A stretch of 64,000 bases of DNA from Symsagittifera roscoffensis (taxonomy: Eukaryota; Xenacoelomorpha; Acoela; Convolutidae): the NCBI RefSeq assembly GCF_963678635.1, contig NC_087062.1, forward strand, positions 12,876,670-12,940,669. Direction: 5' to 3'. Both the position numbers and the translations under genes were made by a program. Every line of letters begins with the position of its first letter. The stretch's first letter is position 1. Shown piece after piece: positions 9,751-22,269 of this stretch. The notes below the pieces were generated by a model. It made no database searches, was not told where the DNA came from, and saw only the letters and a list, made by a program, of their open reading frames with translations.

Positions 9751-12700
9751 CCAAAGCAGTCAAAAAGCCGCTTCATTCACATCTGGTATTTATTATCTTG
9801 CAAACATTTTCGCAACTTTTACATTTCTCATCTTTTTAACAAAAGGATGACATGTAAAAGAAGGAAAAAAAATCACTTTTAAAAAAAATCCGCAGTATTT
9901 TTTTTGTTTTGCAGAGGTTGTTGAGATTTTTAAGAAATCGCTGATAGATTAAAAGGTCTCTGTCTGTTCCAGTTTCCCACCCCCACGTAAAATTACAAAA
10001 AAAAGCTGTTCGAAAATTGTTCCACGCCATTTTATATGTGATTTTGTAAAAGTTTGTTCAACTGTTCACGCTGACACGTTTTGATCCAGTTTTTAACATG
10101 AAAACTGCATCCACCCAGCAGTCAAATTCATCGACACGTACCTCTTAAAATTTGACCCTGTACGACTCAATTTTTTGATGCAGCTCTCTGCAAAGAGACT
10201 AACACGATATACCACCAACCCTGCTTGAAGTTGTAGGTTAACAAAAAATACGCCCATAATCAATTTTCCTCAATTAAAAATTGACACCTTAAAAATTGAC
10301 ACATTAAAAATTGACACCAAAGCAGTCAAAAAGCCACTTCATTCACACCTGGTATTTATTATCTTGCAAAAATTTTCGCAACTTTTTCAACTTTTACATT
10401 TCTCATCTTATTAACAAAAAAATGACATGTAAAAGAAGGAAAAAAATCACTTTTAAAAAAAATCCGCAGTATTTTTTTTTGTTTTGCAGAGGTTGTTGAG
10501 AGTTTTAAAAAATCGCTGATAGATTAAAAGGTCTCTGTCTGTTCCAGTTTCCCACCCCCACGTAAAATTACAAAAAAAACTGTTCGAAAATTGTTCCACG
10601 CCATTTTATATGTGATTTTGTAAAAGTTTGTTCAACTGTTCACGCTGACACGTTTTGATCCAGTTTTTAACATGAAAACTGCATCCACCCAGCAGTCAAA
10701 TTCATCGACACGTACCTCTTAAAATTTGACCCTGTACGACTCAATTTTTTGATGCAGCTCTCTGCAAAGAGACTAACACGATATACCACCAACCCTGCTT
10801 GAAGTTGTAGGTTAACAAAAAATACGCCCATAATCAATTTTCCTCAATTAAAAATTGACACCTTAAAAATTGACACATTAAAAATTGACACCAAAGCAGT
10901 CAAAAAGCCACTTCATTCACACCTGGTATTTATTATCTTGCAAAAATTTTCGCAACTTTTTCAACTTTTACATTTCTCATCTTATTAACAAAAAAATGAC
11001 ATGTAAAAGAAGGAAAAAAATCACTTTTAAAAAAAATCCGCAGTATTTTTTTTTTGTTTTGCAGAGGTTGTTGAGAGTTTTAAAAAATCGCTGATAGATT
11101 AAAAGGTCTCTGTCTGTTCCAGTTTCCCACCCCCACGTAAAATTACAAAAAAAACTGTTCGAAAATTGTTCCACGCCATTTTATATGTGATTTTGTAAAA
11201 GTTTGTTCAACTGTTCACGCTGACACGTTTTGATCCAGTTTTTAACATGAAAACTGCATCCACCCAGCAGTCAAATTCATCGACACGTACCTCTTAAAAT
11301 TTGACCCTGTACGACTAAATTTTTTGATGCAGCTCCCTGCAAGGAGACTAACACGATATACCACCAACCCTGCTTGAAGTTGTAGGTTAACAAAAAATAC
11401 GCCCATAATCAATTTTCCTCAATTAAAAATTGACACCAAAGCAGTCAAAAAGCCACTTCATTCACCCCTGGTATTTATTATCTTGCAAAATTTTCGCAAC
11501 GTTTACATTTCTCATCTTATTAACAAAAATATGACATGTAAAAGAAGGAAAAAACTCACTTTTAAAAAAATCCGCAGTATTTTTTTTGTTTTGCAGAGGT
11601 TGTTGAGATTTTTAAGAAATCGCTGATAGATTAAAAGGTCTTTGTCTCTTCCAGTTTCCCATACCCACGTAAAATTACAAAAAAAACTGTTCGAAAATTG
11701 TTTCACGCCATTTTGTATGTGATTTTGTAAAAGTTTGTTCATCTGTTCACGCTGACACGTTTTGATCCAGTTTTTAACATGAAAACTGCATCCACCCAGC
11801 AGTCAAATTCATCGACACGTACCTCTTAAAATTTGACCCTGTACGACTCAATTTTTTGATGCAGCTCTCTGCAAAGAGACTAACACGATATACCACCAAC
11901 CCTGCTTGAAGTTGTAGGTTAACAAAAAATACAACCATTATCAGTTTTCCTCAATTAAAAATTGACACCTTAAACATTGACACATTAAAAATTGACACCA
12001 AAGCAGTCAAAAAGCCACTTCATTCATATCTGGGTTTTGTTCAATTGCAAAAATTTTCGCAACTTTTACATTTCTCATCTTATTAACAAAAAGATGACAT
12101 GTAAAAGAAGGAAAAAAAGCACTTTTAAAAAAAATCCGCAGTATTTTTTTTTGTTTTGCAGAGGTTGTTGAGATTTTTAAGAAATCCCTGATAGATTAAA
12201 AGGTCTCTGTCTATTCCAGTTTCCCATACATACGTAAAATTACAAAAAAAAAGCTGTTCGAAAATTGTTCCACGCCATTTTATATGTGATTTTGTAAAAG
12301 TTTGTTCACCTGTTCACGCTGACACGTTTTGAACCAGTTTTTAACATGAAAAATGCATCCACCCAGCAGTCAAATTCATCGACGCGTACCTCCTAAAATT
12401 TGACCCTGTACGACTAAAAAAAAAAGCGGTTCGAAAATTGTTCCACGCCATTTTATATGTGATTTTGTAAAAGTTTGTTCATCTGTTCACGCTGACACGT
12501 TTTGAACCAGTTTTTAACATGAAAACTGCATCCACCCAGCAGTCAAATTCATCGACGCGTACCTCTTAAAATTTGACCCTGTACGACTCAATTTTTTGAT
12601 GCAGCTCTCTGCAAAGAGACTAACACGATATACCACCAACCCTGCTTGAAGTTGTAGGTTAACAAAAAATACGCCCATAATCAATTTTCCTCAATTAAAA

Positions 12701-13997
12701 ATTGACACCTTAAAAATTGACACATTAAAAATTGACACCAAAGCAGTCAAAAAGCCACTTCATTCACACCTGGTATTTATTATCTTGCAAAAATTTTCGC
12801 AACGTTTACATTTCTCATCTTATTAACAAAAAGATGACATGTAAAAGAAGGAAAAAAACTCACTTTTAAAAAAATCCGCAGTATTTTTTTTGTTTTGCAG
12901 AGGTTGTTGAGGTTTTTAAGAAATCGCTGATAGATTAAAAGGTCTTTGTCTATTGCAGTTTCCCATACCCACGTAAAATTACAAAAAAAACTGCTCGAAA
13001 ATTGTTCCACGCCATTTTATATGTGATTTTGTAAAAGTTTGTTCATCTGTTCACGCTGACACGTTTTGATCCAGTTTTTAACATGACAACTGCATCCACC
13101 CAGCAGTCAAATTCATCGACACGTACCTCTTAAAATTTGACCCTGTACCACTCAATTTTTTGATGCAGCTCTCTGCAAAGAGACTAACACGATATACCAC
13201 CAACCCTGCTTGAAGTTGTAGGTTAACAAAAAGTACGCCCATTATCAGTTTTCCTCAATGAAAAATTGACACCTTAAACATTGACACATTAAAAATTGAC
13301 ACCAAAGCAGTCAAAAAGCCACTTCATTCATATCTGGTATTTGTTTAATTGCAAAAATTTTCGCAACTTTTACATTTCTCATCTTATTAACAAAAAGATG
13401 ACATGTAAAAGAAGGAAAAAAATCACTTTTAAAAAAAATCCGCAGTATTTTTTTTTGTTTTGCAGAGGTTGTTGAGATTTTTAAGAAATCGCTGATAGAT
13501 TAAAAGGTCCTTCTTTTTCCTTCTTTTACATGTACAAAAAAAAGCTGTTCGAAAATTGTTCCACGCCATTTTATATGTGATTTTGTAAAAGTTTGTTCAC
13601 CTGTTCACGCTGACACGTTTTGAACCAGTTTTTAACATGAAAACTGCATCCACCCAGCAGTCAAATTCGTCGACGCGTACCTCTTAAAATTTGACCCTGT
13701 ACGACTCAAAAAAAAGCTGTTCGAAAATTGTTCCACGCCATTTTATATGTGATTTTGTAAAAGTTTGTTATTCAGTTCACGCTGACACGTTTTGAACCAG
13801 TTTTTAACATGAAAATTGCATCCACCCAGCAGTCAAATTCATCGACGCGTACCTCTTAAAATTTGACCCTGTACGACTCAATTTTTTGATGCAGCTCTCT
13901 GCAAAGAGACTAACACGATATACCACCAACCCTGCTTGAAGTTCTAGGTTAACAAAAAATACGCCCATAATCACTTTTCCTCAATTAAAAACTGACA
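9751..13997. repeat. Satellite array, units of about 565 bp, roughly 7.5 copies
   Basis: The phrase CCAAAGCAGTCAAAAAGCC recurs at about 9751, 10317, 10891, 11436, 11998, 12738 and 13302, giving unit lengths near 566, 574, 545, 562, 740 and 564. Each unit carries CGCAGTATTTTTTTTGTTTTGCAG, ACGCTGACACGTTTTGA and CACCCAGCAGTCAAATTC, and usually ends with up to three short AAAAATTGACAC repeats. Two units hold an extra duplicated segment of about 175 bp (12415-12590 and 13708-13880). Neighbouring units are highly similar, implying recent expansion or homogenisation. Repeated minus-strand ORFs of 60-76 codons are by-products of the unit. The array lies between the 5' end of MFS-1 and the 3' end of MFS-2. 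Confidence 0.92.
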
Positions 13998-14408
13998 ATT
14001 ATCTATGTTCCGCGTGTTTCGGCTAGCATGTGACTCGATTCACATTCTATTACAATTTTGCTTTTTAAAATTGAGAGCTGTCAATTTTTCGATTTTAAAA
14101 ATTAAACATCAAATTTGCAACTAAAAAGAAAATCAATTTCTCCAATTTTATGGAAATTTTTTTTCTGCTTCACCGACGCGAAGTTCTACAGTGTACTGAG
14201 GGACTATCCTCCTGAAAGCAGTGCAAACTTTTTTGCGGGCCTACATCTGCAACGACCAGAAGCAACACAACTTGGTAAATAATCGCGATTTGCAGAAATT
14301 ATACGGGCGTAAACTCTTCAGAACACAAAGCAGACATGCAATTCAGGAACAGTCGTTCGTTTTCACTGCAAAGAAAATTCAAACTTGTGCTTTAAATTGA
14401 ACCTCAAA

Positions 14409-14720
14409 ATGGACATTCGCAAACAACTTGAAAATTTGAATTTTGACAAAAATCCCAAAGACTTTTAAAATATTATCAGTACTACCATCAAAAATCAGTC
14501 TGATTATATCCGTGATTTGCAAAATGAACTCCACTAATTGCGCAAAAAGGGTTAATTAACTCGAGCGTCACAAATGAAAAAACTATCATCTTTCGGAATG
14601 TGCCGTTTTTGTCGAATAAAAAGGTTTCCTCAGTTGTTATCGAGAAATTATAAAAAAAGTTATAGGCATGAAAATTACGTCTGCTGATCTGGTTGCTTGT
14701 CATGAACTAATTGAGCCTTA
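14409..14720 (+). pseudogene. LINE ORF1-like remnant
   Basis: Translation from 14409 gives MDIRKQLENLN, then after breaks NEKTIIFRNVPFLSNKKVSS and, one frame over, MKITSADLVACHELIEP. This matches the usual ORF1 layout of coiled coil, a beta strand reading like 'IIFRNVP', then a helix ending near an 'ACHRL'-type motif. At least one frameshift near 14650 and several stops. The role would have been RNA binding in the retrotransposition particle. Confidence 0.5.
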
Positions 14721-15028
14721 TCCACAATCCAGGTGAGCCGCCTCCACTTATAGGTAAGTTCATCTAGTTTCATATGAAAACAATAATTTTGAACGTAAAA
14801 AACTTTGTATGTTTTTTGTAGAAATCCAGAAAATGAAAAACCAGTTTTTCTTGAAGAGCATCTTCGGAATGATCTTAGAGAATTGATGTATTATGCCAAT
14901 AGCAGTGAACAGAAAACGTTCACGTATAACAGTTAGCCCCAATTTTCGCTAATTGGATCCAATGAGGACTTGATAGAAAAAAGTGAAGCAGTAGAAAAAT
15001 AGCAAAAATTATCCACAAAACTAAGCAG

Positions 15029-15292
15029 TTGTGCAATGCCCAGTCCACTGTTTTGCGAAAAGTGCAGAATTTGAATCATGCTACTCGGCGAGTTGCAAAG
15101 CGGAAACTTGATGAAACGACAAAATCTCCTCCTACATTGAACAATGACAAAAATCATATTAATCAGCTGATTTCAATGGGTGATGATGAATGCGCTATTA
15201 TGAATTTTGTTCGGGACTTGATTCAGGGATCTCCGAGGGCAAAACAGATCTGCGCAGAAAACTCAGAAATGACCAAGATATCAGATAACTAA
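15029..15292 (+). pseudogene. Unassigned 87-codon ORF in the eroded retroelement
   Basis: A plus-strand ORF with a basic, coiled-coil-like start (LRKVQNLNHATRRVAKRKLD) and a polar remainder. Composition looks more protein-like than surrounding sequence, but the family was not recognised. It could be a late part of ORF1 or a fragment of another transposon inserted here. Confidence 0.3.
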
Positions 15293-16319
15293 CTGCAGCA
15301 AGGGTAAATTATAGTCATCTTATATTTTTGATTTTTGTACTGCATTCATATAAAATAATGGTCTCCAAGTAGGATAAGACAACATTAAACAACTACAAAA
15401 TGAATGATTTTTTAAATCTGAAACAATCAATCAATGCGCAGCCATTTTGATCAGCATGCTACGAATTCTTGTTGCTTCACTAAGTAAACTCCCACTGATG
15501 GTTGCTCTTTGCCAAACATAGCTCACTGAAATTGCTCCGATCGACATGTATACAATGTCAGATTATCAAAAAATTGAAGCAGTCAACCATCAACGGCAAA
15601 AATCAGGGGTTTGGCGATAATTGCGCGGGAAAAGATTAAATTTAAAACTCAAAGTTTTCAGTATGGCCTTGACTCTTTAGTTGTATCAATAGTTGAGGAA
15701 AATAAGAAAGTTTTCAATTCATGCGTAACACATAGACCACTTGCTTTGAAGTTTGATCAATTTCTTGTTTCGACATAATGCTCAACATGCTTAAAACATT
15801 GGGAGAAAATCTCCATTTGGTTTGGGATTCTAATAATGACTTGCTTTCTACAAATCAACCGCAGAAAAATTTATACAAATTTAGCCTTTTGTTTTTGATT
15901 TATTATTCTGGATTGAAATATATACGAGATTAGCCTTTTGTTTTTGATTTATTATTCTTCAATTTTTCATTCGGGATCAAAGATTGCTGAAATAGTTTTT
16001 CTTCACTGATAACTTCGACAAAAAACAATGACAATTTTGATTCAAACAATCGTTCAAAACAATTAACCAATTCACAAAAATGAAACCCAGGAAGGAAGAG
16101 AGGGTTTATGAAAAAAATGGCTAGATTGACAAAAACTTAAAAAAGATGTGCAAAAATACTAATAAAAACAATCAAAAAAGTTTAAACTCCTTCAGCTCAT
16201 AACATTGCAAAATTTAAGACAGCCCAAAACAACGTGAGATCGGTGATAAAAAAGCACAGAAGACATCGAGTCGAAATTTTTCTGTCATGCAAAACTTGTC
16301 GCAAGATATTTAAAGATTT

Positions 16320-16640
16320 TGATCGTTTTTTGGAAAGTCTTTAAATTTGATTGCATATGTAAGCGCAGACAATTTGAAAATTTTTCACAAATGTTGGGAA
16401 ACCAATGGCTTTTATTTTTCATGATATTGAACCAAAAATCAAAAACAGTAAAAAAATTAAACAATGGTCTCTTTAACGCTGTGACTGAAAAAGAAATTTC
16501 AAAAAAGCTTTAATAATTTGTAAAATGAGATTTTGGTTAGGCATGATGGTTTGAGCAATGAAATGATAAAACTGTGCATGCCAGTCATCGAGTTCTACTT
16601 GACTTTAGATTTTATTGATTGCAACATGAATGGTTTTTCT
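16320..16640 (+). pseudogene. Reverse transcriptase N-terminal remnant
   Basis: Contains FFTNVGKPMA, like the 'FFTNIG' stretch ahead of LINE reverse transcriptases, then AVTEKEISKKL, like the 'VTEKEI' entry to the RT fold, and in another frame SNEMIKLCMPVIEFYL, like the segment before palm motif 1. Frame changes between these pieces show decay. Confidence 0.55.
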
Positions 16641-16730
16641 TCCGTTGGCATGTAAAATTGTAAAGGTATTTGCTCTTCGCAAGTTGGTAATGCGGACGAC
16701 ACTAATAATTACTAAGCAATAAGATTAATA

Positions 16731-16872
16731 ACCAGTTTCAGAAAAACTCATCAGCTCTGGAATGGCTAGTTTCATCAGCCATCCTTTCATCAGCCATCCT
16801 TAACCAGTTTCAGAAAAATTCATCAGCTCTCGAATGGCTAGTTTCATCAGCCATTTCATCAGCCATCCCAGT
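16731..16872. repeat. Local tandem duplication, unit about 70 bp
   Basis: ACCAGTTTCAGAAAAA, CATCAGCTCT, GAATGGCTAGTTTCATCAG occurs twice in a row, with an extra TTTCATCAGCCATCC within each. A small duplication inside the degenerate RT region. Confidence 0.8.
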
Positions 16873-17187
16873 TTGGTTTTAGCAAAATCCTTTCATGCGC
16901 TAATGCAATTGTTCGAATAACAGAGTTTCTGAGAGAAGTGCAAGAAGGTTAAGTGTAGCGTGGCTCTTTTTTGGTTCTAGAAAATTTTTGATACTTTTGA
17001 TCACTCAATTCTATGCAAAAAAAACTTGAATACATGGGGTTAATAGAAGTAAAGTAAAATTTTCTGATAAAACATCTTTCCAACCGATTGCAATATGTTG
17101 AAATGACTGAAGGCGAGTAACTGCTGATGTACTTCAAAAAAATTTTGAGACCGTTAGTTTTGCGACTGTTGTGACAAAGGAAACTGA

Positions 17188-17622
17188 ATGAAAATTCTGT
17201 GGCTTGGTGATGTTTCAGAGTGTAATGACAATTTCAATTACCTGGTAATTTTAATAGAAAGTGACCTCAATTTTAGTTATCATATAGACACAATTTGCAA
17301 AAAAATAGCGACTTTCATTGGAGTAATGTACCGGGCGCAATATATATTTTTTTTAAACTTTCAGATAGTTTCTCAAATCTTATGCAGCATAATATATTCT
17401 CATGGTCTGATTGTGAATGGTTGTACGCCAAAAAACTTTTTGAGTAAAAGTCTTCTGGAACAGAAAAAAGTGTTACGAACTGTTGGTCTTTTTTTGATGA
17501 TCACCAAAATGCTACTGTTTTCGAAGTCTTCCTTAGTCAAATTTTTGAAAAAAATGTTTGACCAGCAGCAAAAAAGTCTCGAATCGTTCAACTCATTCTC
17601 GTTCAACACGGTCAAAGGCTGA
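17188..17622 (+). pseudogene. Reverse transcriptase C-terminal remnant
   Basis: The 144-codon ORF reads YLVILIESDLNFSYHIDTI, KKIATFIGVMYRAQ, IIYSHGLIVNG and LEQKKVLRTV. This is the thumb/C-terminal region of LINE reverse transcriptases, where a 'YLGV.ID..L.W..HI' segment is followed by helices and a 'LQKK.lR' motif. The catalytic FADD box should lie upstream and is not preserved in frame. ORF ends at a stop after FNTVKG. Confidence 0.72.
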
Positions 17623-17840
17623 AATTATTTGGCCGATAAAACTAGAATGTGCGCAAAAAATGGCTAAAACTGTTTCTTTTAGGGCAACTAAATGTTATAA
17701 GACTGCTCAGAAAACAAAGTTATCCCAAAAAACTTATCAAAATGTCTGATATTGATTTTCGGAATTTTTGTGCAATTTTCAAGGTAATATATTTAAGAGA
17801 CAAGTGGAGTTTCTGTGAGCTGTTGTTTTCTAATTAATTA

Positions 17841-18725
17841 AAAGTTTCCACAAACCCTTCCTCATTTCATGAGAACCTGCATGGGGTGCTATTAGATAGG
17901 CAAATCTGCCTGTATAGTGTCCCTAACGCAGTGAATTTGTTACTAATTCGTAATATGTACCTGCGTCTGATTTCAATTCAAATTCAAAAAGAACGAAAAG
18001 TGATAAAATTTTCATTACTTTTTAAACAAAAAACTAAGTAATAGGAAACTTCAGAAAAAGAATCCTGGGTGTTCCCATTTTTATGGCTTCGGAACATAAT
18101 TAATCCTTCCATTGGTAGAAAGGTTTCCCGCTATACAAAAAGTTATTCGTGCCAATAACAGCTAAGCTTTAAGAAAACTTGTGAAAGTTTTTTTTTGGTT
18201 GAGCAAAACTGCAACAACCTGTTTCTTCAGTAGCAGTTACTTTTCACAATTACTTTTAATCGGTTGACCAAAACTGCAACAGCCTGTTTCTTCAGTATCA
18301 GTTACTTTTTACAGCAATCAGCAGCAAGATTACGCCAAACGATCAATTGCAAACTATATCTAACAGTTCAGGAAAAACTTAAACTCCAACCAATTTGCCC
18401 AAAACGAGCATCAACAAGGCAAAATACAGAGAGTAAATTGTTTTTTTTTTCAACAATTACACAGACATCAAGGCTACCTGAGATCAAATTTGGCCAACAA
18501 CATGGTGAACTCCGACCTCTTTTTGAATTTCTTATTTGTTCTGTCATTTTCAGCTTGAGCTCAACAAACCCAACTTCAAGTTCATGATGGAATTTACCTT
18601 TCTAAGCAAGTATATTTTTAACAATTAGTTTTTAAATCTAGATTGTACTGAGTGATAGATTTCTGGATGCTAAAGATGACGTAATTTTGTTGAAAACTTA
18701 ATGACATTATCTTCTAGCCATTTAG
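17841..18725. repeat. Intergenic DNA with a local duplication at 18197-18315
   Basis: Mostly featureless AT-rich DNA. At 18197-18250 and 18262-18315 a block with AAAACTGCAACA, CCTGTTTCTTCAGTA and CAGTTACTTTT is repeated in tandem. The ORF at 18264-18587 starts inside the repeat and resembles no known protein. Confidence 0.5.
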
Positions 18726-19706
18726 CAGGGTTGTGAAGTATTTAACATAGTTAATTAACATTTAATGTTATTTAACTTATTTAACTTACAATATTGTCTA
18801 TAATTTCTAACAGTGATGTTTGCTATTTCTTAAAAATGTGGATATTTTTTTAGAAAACACTCAGCATTTAACTGTTTTTCAGATTAAATATTATTCCGCT
18901 GTGGGGGGATGATATGAATTTTTACACGGAGGCCAAGTTGCCTTTCGCATACAACATACACAAGCAAAAATATGACCGATAACGCTACTGGGGGAAAATG
19001 AATGAGTATAACTTTGAGTCTACAAATTTTCTTAGGTAACGCACGCCAATTACGTAGTCTACTTAGTTGCTAAGTGAGGCAAGCCAATTATGACCCATTG
19101 GCAGTAAATTTGAAAACAAAAGACATTTACCAACTAACATGCCTCAATTTATAGAGCGAACACAATTTAACTAGTATACGAAAAAGTTCATTTAAAACAT
19201 CCGACCCTGACGAACCCTTTTATTTTGTTGCTGCTTGCCTAACCTACCTCTACGGTACAGATCCATGATAATTTGAAGCTAAAGTGCTATTTGTAATATA
19301 ATAGTCTGTGTTAATATCCTTAGCATTGGCTGTACTTAATTGCTGGTTATTGATCAAAATGAACACATTTGGTTGCAACCATATTTGCGTCGCAACAATA
19401 TTTGCGACTTAGGTTGGAAAAGAAGAGAGAGTTCATACTATAACACAAGCTTTGCTTGTGTAATGAGCGCTGAATTTTTTCAGTTCAAGATTTTTGGTTA
19501 ATTATCGAACTCTTCAACGCTGCATTTACGCATGGGAAATTCAGAGCCCAACTTGGCGTTGAGAAAGTTGGAAAATTGGCATTTCTCTTAAAGAAGCTAA
19601 ATGCTTCTTAATGTGTTGAACTATTTAACAATTTAACATAAATAACATGTTTTTTTTAGTAGTTAACTGTTAGTTTGTTTTCGAAAATAACAATTTACCA
19701 GCCCTG
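18726..19706. mobile_element. hAT-like non-autonomous element with nested insertion
   Basis: Ends are CAGGGTTGTGAAG (18726) and TTTACCAGCCCTG (19706), giving terminal inverted repeats CAGGGYTG. Flanking 8-mers CCATTTAG (18718-18725) and CCATTAAG (19707-19714) match at 7 of 8, as expected for an aged hAT target duplication. Subterminal regions are rich in TTAAC and ATTTAAC. There is no transposase; about half the 981 bp is the family C repeat at 18932-19463, inserted later. Confidence 0.72.
18932..19463. mobile_element. Family C repeat, nested in the hAT-like element
   Basis: Starts TACACGGAGGCCAAG and ends in the perfect hairpin ACACAAGC-TTT-GCTTGTGT. Shares more than 450 bp with copies at 22478-22999 and 54885-55445, including GACGCACGCCAATTA and CTTAGCATTG. 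A minus-strand tRNA-like stretch (19200-19275) is better preserved in the 55195 copy. Confidence 0.75.
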
Positions 19707-20094
19707 CCATTAAGCGTGCTGGCGTTGATGCTTCCGAAGTTCACTTTTCTGTTTTTATTGTATCTTAAAAAATTTGGTTTAACACCAAATCTACGTGGTG
19801 CGGTCAGATTAGAATATTATGGGTTGGATGTTTTTTGAGTCGATCGTCGGTAGATCTGTCTACCCTTCGGAAAGACTGGAGATAGAGGTTTCAAATCGGA
19901 GTTATCGCCAAAACCTTTATCGATATCAAGCCCGGCAAGAGGATGATGCCAAAACGAATTTAGACGTAACACACGAGCCGAAACGTACAAGATGATGACA
20001 TTAAAATTTTTGACGGCGCTCAAATCATGGAAAACGAGTTTTCAACCCAAAAATTTCATCGGTGGGTGCATTTATTGGAATATACAGAACTTTG

Positions 20095-20345
20095 ACTATT
20101 GTAAACTGTGGCTCCCCCTTTGTACTATTTTGAGATATCCATTTTTGGTTACGGACCTTAAAAACTTTCCAAAGGCGCCTTTTGCGCCAATATATACTTA
20201 TTTTTTGGTCAATATTTTCCAGAAAGTGCCTAAAAACGCCTATTTCGGCCTGTTTTTTCAAAATTTTACCTGCGGCGCAGAAAAATTGGCTGAAAAACAC
20301 TTCTCAAACCTACATCCAGACCTGGTTGTCCAACTTTTTGTTAAT
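20095..20345 (+). mobile_element. Relic of the MITE family found at 39105
   Basis: CGCCAATATATACT, GGCCTGTTTTTTCAAAA and CTGCGGCGCAG align in order and orientation with the interior of the 39105-39490 element. The GGGGCGGAT termini are not preserved. The overlapping ORFs here are read-through of the repeat. Confidence 0.6.
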
Positions 20346-22269
20346 GTCTTACAAAAACAATAGAGTTGTTTTCTCACTGCTAAGATGAACCACCAAAGGA
20401 TAAGAGAAGTTTATCTTAGATTAAAATTATTTTAAAATTTTTGAATTCCTGCCAGGGTCCCTAGACGGCTCCTTCCAGGAACTCTCCCGGATTTCCCTGG
20501 AGCCTTTAAGTTATAGGCACGAAGTCTAAGGTTTTCCAGGGTACCTTATCCACTCATCGCGGTAATTTTTCTCAGTAGTTTTCGTATTTTTCCTGATGGA
20601 TAAAAATCATTCCAACGATTCATTGCTTAATGATCCCTGATCTGTTTTGTAAATTGCACCAAACGGTTTCTTATAGAAGTTGAAGTGTTGCGTGTCCCAC
20701 CTTGCCCTTAATTGCTCTTTTTTGTTCATATTGTGTGCTTTTTGGCATTTTGTAGAAATCTGAGCTCATATGTCACTGGCAACTGATTTTACGTTTTTGT
20801 CCCACGGCGGACCGGAGTCTTTGATGCAACGCTTCGAGCTTTTGCAGTGTTTTTTTTATCATAAAACCCATAAGTAATGGCTTCATTTTGTCAAAAGTTA
20901 GTTCGAGTTTTTCTTCCAGTGTTGGCTAAGTTAAGAATAAAAAATAATTAATTAAAAATAATTGGCGTTTCTGCAATTCGCAAATATCTATGAAAGGCCT
21001 TGCAGCCACTCTAAGCATAGTCCGCTTCTATTTTTTACCATATTCCAGACCGTTATTTGGTTGAGTGAAGCTCTTTTTTTGCGACTCACGGTCTTTTATT
21101 TTAGCGTCTAGAACTTTCACGTGGTACCACTATTGCAGCCGTCAGGCTGTGGTAGACCTGAAGCTAGAGTCAAGTTAGAGCGCGTCCTTACAGACTTTCA
21201 CTGCCATATCAGGTGATCGATTACACGATCTGACAATCACGAAGTGAACGCTTTACCACTAAGTGTCTTACCACTATGCTAGGTGCAAATAACGAACTAG
21301 TTCACTGAATTCAATCATAATCCGCTAGGTTAGATGTCTCAACCTCCGCGCCGGCGATGATTTGCGCCATTGGCTTCTAGTGAGGCTGATTCTTCTTTTA
21401 TAGTGACTTCTCGCCCTGCTGGGTAGCAAGTTAATCAGGATAGTGTTTTGCTTTGGGCCCCGGATGTCAGAAGAAATTTCCAGATTTAAAAAAATTCCTG
21501 CTGGCTACCTCCTTATGTGAGCTTGGTCTAGTCCAATTTTTTTAATTTTCAACCAGGTTTTTAGTCATTTGCCGATTTTAATTTTCGCCTAAAAAACGTT
21601 CCCAGCACCAATCTTTGAAAACAAGCACTGGACTCTTAGATAGATCCAGGAAAGCCAAGGCAATCCTTACACGACTTTGACCTGGGTTTACACTGGACAA
21701 GTAAATTGGGTAGGATCGTTCGAATCCGAAATGGAGCATCTACCATTGAAACAAAGGCGTAGTGGATTACCTTTTGTGCCTCCCGCTGGTGGAGTCGAAA
21801 ATCAATCAGAACTCGATCTAGTATTTCTGGAGTCGAAAGTCAACACGTTACCAGCTGCAGGGGAAGGAATACATGCTGGACAAAAAACATCCTTTAGCAT
21901 TAACATCATGAATCAGAGGTAGTTAACATCACCCAGGGACAAGATTCGCATTATCTTATTAGCTGAAACCTAGCTCAAACAATGAATGAGAGAAAAATTA
22001 AGCAGTATACAACGCCCTATGCTGCAATTTTGTAAAACCATTATTCTGATTAGTCAAAACTGGATGCAACTAACTACAATTGAACGCAACTGAAGTGAGA
22101 ACGAGTCACTGGCAGCCAAAAAAAAGCTTTGTTTTCCGGGATTATTTATTCAGTTAATTCAACATGCCACAAATAGCCAGATCTCAGTGGTGAAAATTTC
22201 TTATATCCTGTAAATTTAAACATGAAAAATATCCAACAGACAGTTGTAAAAGAGTCAATGAACGCAGTT
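20346..22269. other. Intergenic, possible eroded coding patch at 21330-21925
   Basis: Between about 21330 and 21925 GC rises and the plus strand reads APLASSEADSSFIVTSRPAG, later QVNQDSVLLWAPDVRRNFQI and an 81-codon ORF (21677-21922), with stops in between. This may be a decayed gag- or ORF1-like protein, but no family was recognised. The rest (20400-21300) holds only short GC-rich words. Confidence 0.3.

Larger units (their letters stand above)
14100..17840 (+). mobile_element. Degenerate non-LTR (LINE-type) retrotransposon
   Basis: Plus-strand protein fragments occur in the order of a two-ORF LINE: an ORF1-like piece (14409-14720), then reverse-transcriptase N-terminal (about 16320-16640) and C-terminal (17188-17622) pieces. 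Each is short and interrupted by stops and frameshifts, so the element is dead. Family cannot be settled; L1-, Jockey- or CR1-like clades are all possible. No endonuclease block, poly-A tail or target duplication was recognised. Confidence 0.65.

Noticed and set aside
9836-13010. Repeated minus-strand ORFs of 60-76 codons in the satellite (CNFTWGWETGTDRDLL)
   Set aside because: They follow the satellite period, start and stop at variable homopolymers and lack any start or splice context; similarity reflects unit homogenisation.
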